DNA of 64,000 nt from Rathayibacter caricis DSM 15933 (GTDB lineage Bacteria; Actinomycetota; Actinomycetes; Actinomycetales; Microbacteriaceae), in contig NZ_PZPL01000001.1 in NCBI RefSeq assembly GCF_003044275.1, forward strand, positions 1,612,001 through 1,676,000, given 5' to 3'. The notes beneath the pieces are model-generated. The model was not told the DNA's origin and made no database searches. It was given only the letters and a program-made list of their open reading frames with translations. This document shows, piece after piece, positions 50,582 to 59,627 of the stretch (its first letter is position 1; every line of letters begins with the position of its first letter). The position numbers were made by a program, and so were the translations under genes.

Positions 50582-50655
50582 GTGCAGAACCGAGGCCAGG
50601 AGTGCCCCTCATCCACCATCGCGGCTGACGAGCACTCCTGGCCTCGGTTGTGCAC
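50582..50655. repeat. 24-base near-perfect inverted repeat between convergent genes
   Basis: AACCGAGGCCAGGAGTGC (50588-50605) pairs perfectly with GCACTCCTGGCCTCGGTT (50632-50649); GTGCA (50582-50586) and TGCAC (50651-50655) extend it beyond one mismatch, giving 23 of 24 pairs around a 26-base loop. It fills the 112-base gap between lysR and the ABC ATPase gene, both ending there. It is long for a simple terminator and may be a mobile palindromic repeat. Confidence 0.75.
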
Positions 50656-50660
50656 GCGAG

Positions 50661-51452
50661 TCACGCCGGCGCGTGCACCAGCTCCGAGATCCGGCGCTTG
50701 TACTCGTTGAACTCCGGAGCCGTCACGTCGCGCTCCTCCGGCAGGTCGATCGGCACGATCTCGCTGATGTGGCCCGGCACCCCATGCGAGGCGCCGCCCG
50801 TCATCACGACCACCCGGTCGGCGAGGTACACCGCCTCCTCGATCGAGTGCGTGACGAAGAGCACGGTCGTGCGCGTCTCGCGGTGGATGCGCTTGAGCTC
50901 GATCTGCAGATCCGAGCGGGTCAGCGCGTCCAGCGCGCCGAACGGCTCGTCCATCAGCAGCACCGACGGCTCGTTCGCGAGAACCCGGGCGATCGCGACG
51001 CGCTGCTGCATGCCTCCGGAGAGCTCGCCCGGATACCGGTCGGCGAAGCGGGTGAGCCGAACCGCCTCGATGAAGCGGTCGGTCACCTCCGTCACGGCCG
51101 CCTTCGGCAGCTTCTTGCGACGCGGTCCGTAGGCCACGTTCTCGCGCACGCTCAACCACGGGAAGAGGCCGTAGTCCTGGAACACGACGCCGCGGTCGGG
51201 TCCCGGCGCCGACACCGGGGTGCCGCCGACCTCGACCACGCCCTCCGTCGCCTCCTCGAACCCGGCGAGGATCCGCAGCAGCGTGGACTTGCCGCAGCCG
51301 CTCGCTCCGACCACGGCCACGAACTCGCCGGAGGGGATGTCGAGCGTCACGTCGGCCATGGCCAGCACGCCGCCGCCCGCGGTCTCGTAGCGCTTGACGA
51401 GGTCGAGCACGTGGACGTCCGCGGTGCGGACGGTGGGGGTCGCGACGGTCAT
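50661..51452 (-). CDS. ABC transporter ATP-binding protein, TauB/SsuB-like
   Basis: The 263-residue protein has Walker A GASGCGKSTLLRILAG, Q-loop VFQDYGLFPWLSVRENVAYG, signature LSGGMQQRVAIARVLA, Walker B VLLMDEPFGALDALTR and switch LFVTHSIEEAVYLADRV, the pattern of the nitrate/sulfonate/taurine ATPases. It is the last of the three genes binding protein-permease-ATPase on the minus strand, 28 bases after the permease stop. It energises uptake of a small sulfonate, nitrate-like or similar compound; no oxygenase gene is linked. Confidence 0.92.
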   Translation of the reverse strand: MTVATPTVRTADVHVLDLVKRYETAGGGVLAMADVTLDIPSGEFVAVVGASGCGKSTLLRILAGFEEATEGVVEVGGTPVSAPGPDRGVVFQDYGLFPWLSVRENVAYGPRRKKLPKAAVTEVTDRFIEAVRLTRFADRYPGELSGGMQQRVAIARVLANEPSVLLMDEPFGALDALTRSDLQIELKRIHRETRTTVLFVTHSIEEAVYLADRVVVMTGGASHGVPGHISEIVPIDLPEERDVTAPEFNEYKRRISELVHAPA

Positions 51453-51480
51453 CGGACGCTCCTGTTCAGAGGTGACGCGG

Positions 51481-52353
51481 TCATGAGATCAGCGGCCGGC
51501 GGCCGAACAGCAGGCGGAACACCAGCAGCAGCAGCCGGTCCGAGGCGAAGCCGGCGATCGCGATGCAGATCATCCCGACCACGATCAGGTCGGTCCGGAC
51601 CACGTCGCGGGCGAGGAAGATCGTCGAGCCCAGCCCGGTGCTCACGCCCGTGGTCTCGCTCAGCACGAGCACGACCCAGGCGAGCCCGAGTCCCACCCGC
51701 ATGCCGTTGACGATCGCGGCGGCCGAGGCGGGCAGCACGACCCGCGCGAGCACGCCCGCAGTGCCGGTGCCCAGCATCCGCGCCGCCTCGATCAGCCGGG
51801 GCGGCACCTGGCGGGCGCCGCTGATGGTGCCCAGCACGATCGGGAAGAACGCCGACAGGGTGATCAGGAAGATCGACGCCTGGTCGCCGTAGCCGATGAG
51901 GAGCGCCACGAGCGGCACCCACGCGGTCGCGGGGACCGGGCGGAACAGGTTGATGAACGGGTCGAACAGCGAGTTCACGACGTAGTAGCGGCCCATCAGC
52001 ACGCCCAGCGGCACCGCGAGGACCGTCGCCAGCGCGAAGCCCCCGAACACGCGGCCGGCGCTCGCACCCAGGTCGGTCCAGAGCAGCCCGCTGAACGCGT
52101 CGTTCCGCAGGCCCGCGAACGCGTAGTCGATCAGCGAGACCAGGACGTCGCCCGGGTAGGGGAGGAACGCCATCCGGATGCCGAACGGCAGCTCCCACTC
52201 GCCGGCGCGCCCGAACTGCCAGAGCAGGACGAACAGGATCGGGACGGGCAGGCCGAGCAGGAACGTCGTCCAGCCGGAACGCCCCGGCCGGCGTCGCCGT
52301 TTCGCGGTCGCCAGCCGCTCGGTGACGGTCGAGGGCTCGAGGGTCGTGGTCAT
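51481..52353 (-). CDS. ABC transporter permease, TauC/SsuC-like
   Basis: The 290-residue protein starts at ATG 52353 (MTTTLEPSTVTERLATAKRR), with about six membrane segments beginning FLLGLPVPILFVLLWQFG. The permease loop is RLIEAARMLGTGTAGVLARVVLP near residue 185, and FRPVPATAWVPLVALLIGYG and NGMRVGLGLAWVVLVLSE are typical of the TauC/SsuC/NrtB group. It forms the channel for the adjacent ATPase and binding protein. The binding-protein stop lies 11 bases upstream. Confidence 0.92.
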   Translation of the reverse strand: MTTTLEPSTVTERLATAKRRRRPGRSGWTTFLLGLPVPILFVLLWQFGRAGEWELPFGIRMAFLPYPGDVLVSLIDYAFAGLRNDAFSGLLWTDLGASAGRVFGGFALATVLAVPLGVLMGRYYVVNSLFDPFINLFRPVPATAWVPLVALLIGYGDQASIFLITLSAFFPIVLGTISGARQVPPRLIEAARMLGTGTAGVLARVVLPASAAAIVNGMRVGLGLAWVVLVLSETTGVSTGLGSTIFLARDVVRTDLIVVGMICIAIAGFASDRLLLLVFRLLFGRRPLIS

Positions 52354-52364
52354 CGCGCGGCCGC

Positions 52365-53348
52365 TCAGGAGGTGGGCGCGAACGTCGTGTCGACGACGTC
52401 CTCGATCGCGGGCGCCTCGTCGATGAAGCCGAGCTGCTGCATCTGGCCGGCGAGCGCCTCGAGCTGGCCCTGGTACTCCTCGGTCAGGTCGGAGCGGAGC
52501 CAGAAGTTCTCGAGCGCCGACTCGAGCACGTCCTGGTCGCCGCCGAACTCGGCGATCATCTCGGGCAGCCACTCGTCCACGTTGTCGGCCATGTACTCGG
52601 TGGTCGCCGCGTGCGTGTCGACGACCTTCTGCGCGACCTCCGGCTGCTCCTCGATCATCGCGCCGGTCGTGACGAGGCCGATGTTCACGCGGCCGATCGG
52701 AGTCGCGTACGGGTCGGCGATCTCGGTCGCGCCGGCCGCCTCCGCGATCGAGACGCCGATCTCGACGCCGAAGAACGCGTCGATCGAGCCGCTCGTGTAC
52801 GCCGAGGCCATCTCGGGCACGGGGATCGTGGTCAGCTCGAGGTCGGAGTCGGTGAGTCCGGCCTCCTCCAGGTAGTAGCGGAGGGCCACCTCCTGGGCGC
52901 TGCCCTGGATGTAGCCGACCTTCTTGCCGGCGAGGTCCTCGACGGAGGAGATGCCCTCGCCGCCGAGGAAGCCCGAGCCGCCGTCGGCCGCCGAGGCGAC
53001 GATCTTCAGGTCGCGGTCCTGGGCGACGGAGGAGATGGTGGGCGTCACGCCCGAGATCGCGAAGTCGATCGTCCCGGCGACGAGCGCGTCCGACAGGGCG
53101 GGAGTGGTGTCGAGGGTGATCACCTCGAACTCCACGCCCTCCTCGGCGAACTGCTCGTAGAGGAACGGCTGGTAGAAGTGCGGCTGCCCGCGCAGCGTGC
53201 CGACCGTCACGGTGACGCTCTCGGCGTCCGATCCTGCATCGGCGTCGCTCGCGCCGGAGCAGGCGACGAGCGAGAGGGAGGCGGCGAGGGCGCCGCCGAG
53301 GGCGAGGGCGCGGACGGCGGTGCGGGTGCGGGAGGTGGTCGGGCGCAT
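52365..53348 (-). CDS. ABC transporter substrate-binding lipoprotein, TauA/SsuA-like
   Basis: The 327-residue protein starts at ATG 53348 (MRPTTSRTRTAVRAL) after GGAG, with a lipoprotein signal (SLSLVAC, Cys at about residue 29). The mature protein is an NMT1/SsuA-type binding protein: FAEEGVEFEVITLDTTPALSDAL, IDFAISGVTPTISSVAQ, KKVGYIQGSAQEVALRYYLEE and SIDAFFGVEIGVSIAEA. It is the first gene of the operon. Unlike the other ABC operons of the window, no hairpin separates it from the permease gene (11-base gap). Ligand unresolved among sulfonates, nitrate, thiamine precursors and similar. Confidence 0.91.
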   Translation of the reverse strand: MRPTTSRTRTAVRALALGGALAASLSLVACSGASDADAGSDAESVTVTVGTLRGQPHFYQPFLYEQFAEEGVEFEVITLDTTPALSDALVAGTIDFAISGVTPTISSVAQDRDLKIVASAADGGSGFLGGEGISSVEDLAGKKVGYIQGSAQEVALRYYLEEAGLTDSDLELTTIPVPEMASAYTSGSIDAFFGVEIGVSIAEAAGATEIADPYATPIGRVNIGLVTTGAMIEEQPEVAQKVVDTHAATTEYMADNVDEWLPEMIAEFGGDQDVLESALENFWLRSDLTEEYQGQLEALAGQMQQLGFIDEAPAIEDVVDTTFAPTS

Positions 53349-53557
53349 GGTCGGGCTCCGTGAGGCTGGGGGATGGCTGCGGCCCGTCGTGCTGTCGGCG
53401 GGGCGGCCGGGTCGCCTCCTACTCAACCGTGCGCAGATGCTGGGGGGTTTCTGAGGGATTTCGGACGTGTAAAACCCGCGCCCGTTCACCCGGGCGGCCC
53501 CGGCCCGTCATCCTCCGTCCCTTCTGCGTGCGCCCGTCGGCGCGCTACGGTCACCGC

Positions 53558-53872
53558 ATGGAGACTGTGCGACGGCGCGAGGCGGTGGCTCTGCCCGTCG
53601 CGGCGCTCGCGTTCGCGTCCGCCGCGGCCCTGTCCTTCGGCCTCGGCGACGCACTCGAGACGGTGTCGGACGAGGCGTTCGCCCTGTCCTGGATCCTCGG
53701 TTGGGCGCTGCTCGTGTGGTCCGGACTGCTCGGGATCCTCGCCGTCGCGCTGCTCGCCACGCGTCGGCCGCTCTCCCGGGCCGGGCTGGGCGTCTGCGTC
53801 GCCGCTGTCGCGCTGATCGCGGTCGTGGCGGCGACGCATCCGCTCGTCGGCTCGGGGTCGGGCGTCGGCTGA
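53558..53872 (+). CDS. Small membrane protein, 104 residues
   Basis: The protein (METVRRREAVALPVAALAF start) has three predicted membrane helices (ALPVAALAFASAAALSFGLG, ALSWILGWALLVWSGLLGIL and GLGVCVAAVALIAVVAATHP) and short loops. I do not recognise a family. Coding is supported by strong third-position GC and by the clean hydrophobic pattern. It starts at ATG 53558 without a strong SD. It is convergent with the lipoprotein gene at 53900-54643 and has no operon partner. Confidence 0.6.
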   Translation: METVRRREAVALPVAALAFASAAALSFGLGDALETVSDEAFALSWILGWALLVWSGLLGILAVALLATRRPLSRAGLGVCVAAVALIAVVAATHPLVGSGSGVG

Positions 53873-53899
53873 CCGTCCGCCCCGGCCGAGCGCCGAGGG

Positions 53900-54643
53900 T
53901 CAGACGCCCCAGTTCACGAACGGCGCGCGGAGGCCCGAGACGGTGATCTCGTCGTCGGCGAGCACCCCGACAGAGTTCGTCAGCTCGGTGCCGTCCAGGA
54001 CTCCGACCGGCGTCCGGTCGAAGTCGAAGACGGCGAGGGAGTCGCCCTGCACGGCCTCGGGGTGCTCGTCGCGCACCTCGACGGCGGCGTCGCCCACCGC
54101 CACTCCGCTCAGGGTGCTGATCGCGACGTCGCCGACCGCGGGGGCGTTCACCGCGAGCAGGAAGTCGGGCTCGGGGTACTGGGACTCGGGCCCGCCCGCG
54201 TCGTAGACCTCGGTGTCCTTGAAGTCGAAGCCCGGCCAGCTGGAGTTGCGGGTGCGGTAGCCCTCGTAGGGGACGTCGTCGGACTCCGTGGGGGCGCTGC
54301 CGAACGCCTCCGTGAGGGCGGCCACCGCGCCCGTGCCGTCGCGGTACTCCCACGTGCCGAGCTCTGTGCCGGAGTCGTCGACCAGGGAGAAGGAGGTCGG
54401 ACCGACGAGGAGGCTCGTGGCGTCGGCGGCGGTGGGAGCGGCGGTGGGAGCGGCGGTGGGAGTCGCCGTGGGGGTCGGCGTCGCCGGGTCGCTCGAGGGC
54501 GTGATGGTCGCCTCGGGCGCCGAGGTCGGGGCTCCGGCGGACGCGGTCGGCTCGGCCGCCGGATCGGCGGGAGTGCAGCCGGAGAGTGCGGCGAGGGCGG
54601 TGAGAGCGGCGGCTCCGAGGAGCGTGCGGGAACGGACGTGCAT
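53900..54643 (-). CDS. Lipoprotein of unknown function
   Basis: The 247-residue protein has a lipoprotein signal (LLGAAALTALAALSGC, Cys at about residue 23) and then a low-complexity Ala/Pro/Thr spacer to about residue 75, with PTPTATPTAAPTAAPTAA repeats that should lift the domain away from the membrane. The C-terminal part (about 170 residues, starting SLLVGPTSFSLVDDSGTEL) contains two similar-looking beta-rich stretches and ends in FVNWGV. I do not recognise its family. It is monocistronic. Confidence 0.82.
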   Translation of the reverse strand: MHVRSRTLLGAAALTALAALSGCTPADPAAEPTASAGAPTSAPEATITPSSDPATPTPTATPTAAPTAAPTAADATSLLVGPTSFSLVDDSGTELGTWEYRDGTGAVAALTEAFGSAPTESDDVPYEGYRTRNSSWPGFDFKDTEVYDAGGPESQYPEPDFLLAVNAPAVGDVAISTLSGVAVGDAAVEVRDEHPEAVQGDSLAVFDFDRTPVGVLDGTELTNSVGVLADDEITVSGLRAPFVNWGV

Positions 54644-54867
54644 TTGGTGGAGGACCCCCGGAGAGCGGACGACGAGCGGACGACGGAGGCGCTGATCGTC
54701 CCCCTCCGCTCAGTGTCGGGCCGAGCCGGTCCGCACACGCCCGGGCGCGGATAACGATCTGGTCGGTTCCCCAGGAGCCGCCGTCCACCCCTGTCGCTCC
54801 CGGCGCTCACCCGGTGGACTGACGACGTCCCGCGCACCGTGCGGGCACCGCGAGGAAGAAGGACCGC

Positions 54868-55695
54868 ATGACCACCTGGCTCATCACCGGCTGCTCCACC
54901 GGGCTCGGACGCGCGCTCGCGCAGGCCGTCCTGGCTCATGGCGACGACGTCGTGGTGACCGCGCGCGACGTCGACTCCGTCCGCGACATCGTCGAGCCGT
55001 ACAAGGAGACCGCGCTCGCCCTCGCCCTCGACGTCACCGACGAGACGCAGGTCACCGCCGCGGTCCGCGCCGCCGAGGAGCGGTTCGGCCGGGTCGACGT
55101 GCTGGTCAACAACGCGGGCTACGGCTACCGCGCCGCCGTCGAGGAGGGCGAGGAGGAGGCCGTGCAGCGTCTGTTCGACACGCAGCTCTTCGGGTCCGTC
55201 CGCACGATCAAGGCGGTGCTGCCCGGGATGCGCTCGCGCCGCTCCGGCACCATCGTGAACCTCTCGTCGATCGGCGCGCGGATCTCGCCGGAGGGGTCCG
55301 GCTATTACGCCGCGGTGAAGGCCGCCATCGAGGCGCTGACGCTGTCGCTCCGCAAGGAGGTCGCTCCGCTGGGGATCCGCGCGTTCTCGGTCGAGCCCGG
55401 AGGGTTCCGCACCGACTTCGCGGGGCGCTCGCTCACGCAGTCGGCCGAGCCGATCGCCGACTACGCCGAGACGGCGGGGCGCCGGCGCAAGGAGGTCGAC
55501 ACGGCGCACGGCACGCAGTCCGGCGACCCGGAGCGGGCGGCGGCCGCGCTGATCCGCGTCGTCGAGTCGGGATCGACCCCGTCGCTCCTCCTGCTCGGGA
55601 ACGACGCGCAGGACGCGTTCCGCGCCGCGCTCGACGCGTTGCGGACGGACGCGGACGAGTGGGAGGAGCTCGGCCGGAGCACCGACTTCGACTGA
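54868..55695 (+). CDS. Short-chain dehydrogenase/reductase
   Basis: The 275-residue protein is a classical SDR: WLITGCSTGLGRALAQAVLA (TGxxxGxG), ALALDVTDETQVTAAVRAAE (Asp-Val), VDVLVNNAGYGYRAAVEEG (NNAG), IVNLSSIGARISPEGSGYYA (Ser) and YYAAVKAAIEAL (Tyr and Lys). The GCSTGLGR and FSVEPGGFRTDF forms fit the group of uncharacterised oxidoreductases often annotated as NAD(P)-dependent. Substrate is unknown. ATG 54868 has a GAAGGA SD. It stands alone between the lipoprotein and lacI genes. Confidence 0.92.
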   Translation: MTTWLITGCSTGLGRALAQAVLAHGDDVVVTARDVDSVRDIVEPYKETALALALDVTDETQVTAAVRAAEERFGRVDVLVNNAGYGYRAAVEEGEEEAVQRLFDTQLFGSVRTIKAVLPGMRSRRSGTIVNLSSIGARISPEGSGYYAAVKAAIEALTLSLRKEVAPLGIRAFSVEPGGFRTDFAGRSLTQSAEPIADYAETAGRRRKEVDTAHGTQSGDPERAAAALIRVVESGSTPSLLLLGNDAQDAFRAALDALRTDADEWEELGRSTDFD

Positions 55696-55784
55696 CGCGG
55701 CGACCCTCAGCCCGCCGCCTGAGCGAAGGGTATTACCAGCAGCGTCGACGTGGCCGTCGCGACCCTACGCCGGGTCGGCCGGGT

Positions 55785-56804
55785 CTACGCGGACTCCCGC
55801 CGGACGAACTCCGTGGCGAGCTGCACGTGGGCCGGCTGCTCGCCGTCGATCTCGGCGAGCAGCAGCCGGGTCATCTCGCGGGCGATCCGCTCGAACGGCT
55901 GGCGCATCGTGGTGATGGCGGGGGAGGCGGCGCTCGCCGCGGGGCTGTCGTCGAAGCCGCCCACGGCGACGTCCTCGGGCACGCGGCGACCCGCGGCGAC
56001 GAGCGTCGAGATCGCGCCGGCGGCCATCCGGTCGTTCGCGGCGAACACGGCGTCGACGCCGGGGGAGGAGTCGAGCAGTCGGGCCATGGCCTCGGCGCCG
56101 CTGCGCTCGGACCAGTCGCCGAACTCCACGGGGGCGGGCTGCGCGGCGACGTCGCCGAGCGCGTCGCGGAATCCGTCGACCCGGAGCGAGGCCCCCAGCC
56201 GGTCGTCCGGCCCGGCGATCATGGCGATCGAGCGGCGACCCAGGCTCAGCAGGTGCTCGGTCATGCGGCGCGCGCCCTCGCGGTCGTCGGCGGCGACCCA
56301 GCCCGCGTCGCCGCCGCGCCGCTCCGGAGTGCCGCAGCAGACGACGGGCAGGCCCGCCGCGCGCAGCTCGTCGAGGAGAGTGAGGTCGCGGCTCCACGAC
56401 ACGAGCATCACGCCGTCGACCTGACCGGTGCCGAGGAAGTCGAGGGCGTGCTGACGGGTGGCGGGGTCCGCGGCGAGGAGGAGGACCATCGCGTGGCCCT
56501 GCTCCGCCAGCGCCTTCGAGACGTGCGTGAGCAGGACGGCCACGTTGGGGTCGGCGAACAGGTGCTCGACGTCCTCGCCGAGCACGAACGCGATCGCCCC
56601 GCCGCGCTGCAGGCGCAGGCCCCGCGCGTGGGCATTGGCGCGGTACCCGGTGCGGCGGACGGCCGCGTCCACGGCGTGCTGCGCCTCGGGGCTGACCCAC
56701 CTGCCGCCGTTCAGCGCCCGTGAGACGGTGCCGCGCGAGACGCCCGCCGCCCGGGCGACATCGTCGATGGTGGGGCGGCGCCGGGGCTCGCCGGGGAAGG
56801 ACAT
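55785..56804 (-). CDS. LacI family regulator of the GH35 galactosidase
   Basis: The 339-residue protein has a LacI HTH (PTIDDVARAAGVSRGTVSRA) with hinge ANAHARGLRLQRGGAIAFVL, and the effector domain with AVFAANDRMAAGAISTLVAAG and VAVGGFDDSPAASAASPAI. ATG 56804 opens the family match; the frame before it has none. It is divergent from the GH35 gene. The gap holds TGGGAGCGATTACA (56894-56907), whose left half resembles operators of other actinobacterial LacI regulators, so control of the galactosidase is likely. Confidence 0.92.
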   Translation of the reverse strand: MSFPGEPRRRPTIDDVARAAGVSRGTVSRALNGGRWVSPEAQHAVDAAVRRTGYRANAHARGLRLQRGGAIAFVLGEDVEHLFADPNVAVLLTHVSKALAEQGHAMVLLLAADPATRQHALDFLGTGQVDGVMLVSWSRDLTLLDELRAAGLPVVCCGTPERRGGDAGWVAADDREGARRMTEHLLSLGRRSIAMIAGPDDRLGASLRVDGFRDALGDVAAQPAPVEFGDWSERSGAEAMARLLDSSPGVDAVFAANDRMAAGAISTLVAAGRRVPEDVAVGGFDDSPAASAASPAITTMRQPFERIAREMTRLLLAEIDGEQPAHVQLATEFVRRESA

Positions 56805-56832
56805 GGGCCCAGTGTAGGCCGCGCACTGAAAA

Positions 56833-56909
56833 CGATCACAGCCAAACTTGGCCCACCTTGCATGCGGCACTCGGGGCTCCGGCACTTCTCGACTGGGAGC
56901 GATTACAGC
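56833..56909. promoter_or_regulatory. Directly repeated CGATYACAGC motif between lacI and GH35 genes
   Basis: CGATCACAGC (56833-56842) and CGATTACAGC (56900-56909) are repeated in the same direction, 67 bases apart. The second is part of TGGGAGCGATTACA (56894-56907). They are the best candidate LacI sites in the gap; neither is a strong palindrome. Confidence 0.4.
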
Positions 56910-56970
56910 TAGCCTGACCCCGCGGCGCTCGCCACGGACCGCCGCTGCCCGACCAGAAGGAGCCCCCGCG

Positions 56971-59313
56971 ATGACCGGACCCGCCGACCTCGTCGATCCC
57001 GCCACCGCGGCGCCCTCCGACCGCGCCGTGACCGCCACCGTCCGGCACACCCCCTGGGAGCACGAGCGGCGCGAGCCGCCGATGAGCACCGTCGAGGACC
57101 CCCACTCGCGCTACCGCCTGACCGACCGGTACGTCCTCCGCGACGGCGTGCCCTTCGTCCCCGTCTCGGGCGAGTTCCACCTCACCCGCGTCCCGCGCGA
57201 GCGGTGGGAGGAGCGGCTGCGGTTGATGCGCGCCGGCGGAGTGAGCGTCGTCTCGTTCTACGTCATCTGGATCCACCACGAGCCCGCGCGGGGCGAGCGC
57301 CGCTTCGACGGCGACCGCGACGTCGCCGCGTTCGTCGACCTCTGCGCCGAGGTCGGGCTCGACGTGATCCTGCGGATCGGCCCGTGGGCGCACGGCGAGG
57401 TCCGCAACGGCGGCTTCCCCGACTGGGTGCAGGAGGCGCCCGTGCGGCACCGCACCGACGATCCCGAGTACCTGGCGCTCGTCGAGCCCTGGTTCGCCGC
57501 GATCGGCGAGCAGCTCGCGTCGCGCTGCGGACCCGACAGCCCGGTCGTCGCGATCCAGCTCGAGAACGAGCTCTACGACCAGCCCGAGCACCTGCGCACC
57601 CTCAAGCGGATGGCGCGCGCGGCCGGCCTCTCGGCTCCGATCTGGACCGCGACCGGCTGGGGCGGAGCCGACCTGCCCACCGACGCGGTGCTGCCGGTCT
57701 TCGGCGGCTACCCCGACGGCTTCTGGCTCGATCATGACCAGCCGTGGGACGACACGTTCCGCGAGCACTTCCTCTTCTCCCACGTCTGGGACGACCCGGG
57801 CATCGGCGCGGACCTGCGCCAGGGCGTCGTTCTCGAGGCTCCGCGCACCCCGTCCGAGCTGTACCCGGCCGCGACCTGCGAGCTCGGCGGCGGCATGGCG
57901 CTCGCCTACCAGCGCCGGCCGCGCGTCGAGGCGCTCGACGTCGCCGCGGTGGCGCACGACAAGATCGGCAACGGCTCGGCCTGGCAGGGCTACTACATGT
58001 TCGCCGGCGGCCGGAACCCCGGGCCCGACCTGCAGGAGTCGCAGGCGACCGGCTACCCGAACGACCTGGCGGTCTACGACTACGACTTCCGCGCGCCGAT
58101 CGGGGCGACGGGCCGCACCGCCGCGAGCTTCGGCCTCCTGCGCCGCCAGCACGCGTTCCTCGCGGCCTTCGGCGCGACGCTCGCCGAGATGCCCTCGAGC
58201 CTCCCCGAGGTCCGTCCCGAGGGGGTGCGCGACTCCACGACGCTCCGCTGGGCGCTGCGCAGCGACGGCACGAGCGGAGTGGTCCTCCTCACGTGGCACC
58301 AGCCGTACGAGCCCCTCGAGGAGCACCCGGGCGTGCGGTTCGAGGTGGTCCTCGACGAGCGGACGGTCGTGTTCCCGGACGAGCCGGTGCGGATCCCCGT
58401 GGGCACGATCGCGCACTGGCCGGTCGGGCTCGTGATCGCGGGCGTGGAGGTGGAGTGGGCGACCGCGTCGCTGTTCACGGTGCTGGGCGGCGAGCGGCCG
58501 ACCCTGGTGCTGATCGCGGAGGAGGGGATCCCTCCGCGACTCCGCTTCGCGGACGGCACGGCGCTCGTGGTCGACGGCGCCGCGGTCGACGGCCCGCTCG
58601 TGCGTCTCGACGGCACGGAGCCCGTGCTCGCCACCGCCGCCGGAGCGCTCGACGTGCTCGTGCTGCCCGCCGCGGTCGGGGCGGACGCGTGGGCGCTCGA
58701 GGGCGACTCCGGCGTACGGCTCGTGCTCAGCGCCGAGCCGGTGTGGACGGACGCCGACGGGCGGCTCGTCTCGGACGGCGCCGCGGTGCGCCCTGCCCCG
58801 CGCGAGTACCGCGACGGCGCGTTCGAGGAGCTGCCCGGCTCGATCGCGGCGCCCGCGGGGGCCGACTCGGTGCGCCCGGTCGAGGTGCGCGAGCTGCGCG
58901 CCGCTGGATCGCCCCCCGACTCCTTCGGCGGCCTCGACGGCCGGGCCGCGGCTCCCCGCGACGCCGAGTTCGCCGCCCACGCCTCGGCGCACCGGCTGCT
59001 GCTGCCGCCCGCGTCGGGGCGCGCCGTCCGCCGCGAGCTCGAGATCGACTGGGCGGGGGACGTCGCGCGCGTGCTGGTCGACGGCGTCCTGCGCGCCGAC
59101 CGCTTCTGGAACGCCGACGGCTGGGTGCTCGATCTCGACGACCTGGGCGTCGGAGCCGACTCGGCGGTCGTGGTCGAGATCCTGCCGCTCCCGCGCGCGG
59201 CCGAGGTCGGCCTGCCCGCCGACGCCCAGGCGCTGCGCGCCGCCGTCGACGGCGACCTGCACGAGCTCGGCGCCGTCCGTGTCGTCGACGTGTACCGCTG
59301 GACCCAGGCCTGA
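56971..59313 (+). CDS. Beta-galactosidase, GH35 family
   Basis: The 780-residue protein carries a GH35 catalytic barrel in its first half: GEFHLTRVPRERWEERLRLM, VVSFYVIWIHHEPARGERRF, DVILRIGPWAHGEVRNGGFP, the acid/base in VVAIQLENELYDQ (Glu about 200) and the probable nucleophile in ATCELGGGMALAYQ (about 310). C-terminal beta domains follow. There is no signal peptide, so it is cytoplasmic and needs imported galactosides. ATG 56971 has GAAGGAG seven bases before it. It is divergent from a LacI gene; no transporter is linked. Confidence 0.9.
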   Translation: MTGPADLVDPATAAPSDRAVTATVRHTPWEHERREPPMSTVEDPHSRYRLTDRYVLRDGVPFVPVSGEFHLTRVPRERWEERLRLMRAGGVSVVSFYVIWIHHEPARGERRFDGDRDVAAFVDLCAEVGLDVILRIGPWAHGEVRNGGFPDWVQEAPVRHRTDDPEYLALVEPWFAAIGEQLASRCGPDSPVVAIQLENELYDQPEHLRTLKRMARAAGLSAPIWTATGWGGADLPTDAVLPVFGGYPDGFWLDHDQPWDDTFREHFLFSHVWDDPGIGADLRQGVVLEAPRTPSELYPAATCELGGGMALAYQRRPRVEALDVAAVAHDKIGNGSAWQGYYMFAGGRNPGPDLQESQATGYPNDLAVYDYDFRAPIGATGRTAASFGLLRRQHAFLAAFGATLAEMPSSLPEVRPEGVRDSTTLRWALRSDGTSGVVLLTWHQPYEPLEEHPGVRFEVVLDERTVVFPDEPVRIPVGTIAHWPVGLVIAGVEVEWATASLFTVLGGERPTLVLIAEEGIPPRLRFADGTALVVDGAAVDGPLVRLDGTEPVLATAAGALDVLVLPAAVGADAWALEGDSGVRLVLSAEPVWTDADGRLVSDGAAVRPAPREYRDGAFEELPGSIAAPAGADSVRPVEVRELRAAGSPPDSFGGLDGRAAAPRDAEFAAHASAHRLLLPPASGRAVRRELEIDWAGDVARVLVDGVLRADRFWNADGWVLDLDDLGVGADSAVVVEILPLPRAAEVGLPADAQALRAAVDGDLHELGAVRVVDVYRWTQA

Positions 59314-59386
59314 GCGGCGCGACCTGAAGGTGGGCCTCGGTGTGAGGTCTGCGGGTCGCGGGACGGCCCGCACAGTCGGCCCGCGT

Positions 59387-59582
59387 GCTGATCGAGTAGG
59401 CCGCGGAGCTGCCGCACCCTTGCTAGATCGACTAGGCCGCGGAGCTGCCGCACCCTTGCTGATCGAGTAGGCCGCGGGAGCGGCCGTATCGAGATCCGCG
59501 GCTCCTGAAGGAAAGGGTCGGCGTGCCGATCCTTTCGGCGTGGCGGGTCTCGATACGCCCCGGCGGGGCTACTCGACCAGCA
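59387..59582. repeat. Cluster of REP-like elements (locus E)
   Basis: The 314-base gap between the convergent GH35 and GMC genes holds truncated copies at 59387-59409 and about 59420-59443, a full copy at 59457-59497 (stem GGCCGC/GCGGCC, loop GGGA) and one in the opposite orientation at 59546-59582 (stem GCCCC/GGGGC). The segment AGGCCGCGGAGCTGCCGCAC is directly duplicated. No gene is visible. Confidence 0.83.
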
Positions 59583-59627
59583 AGGTCGAGCGGGCCCCAC
59601 TTCTCCCGGGCGCCGCCCGACGCCGCC

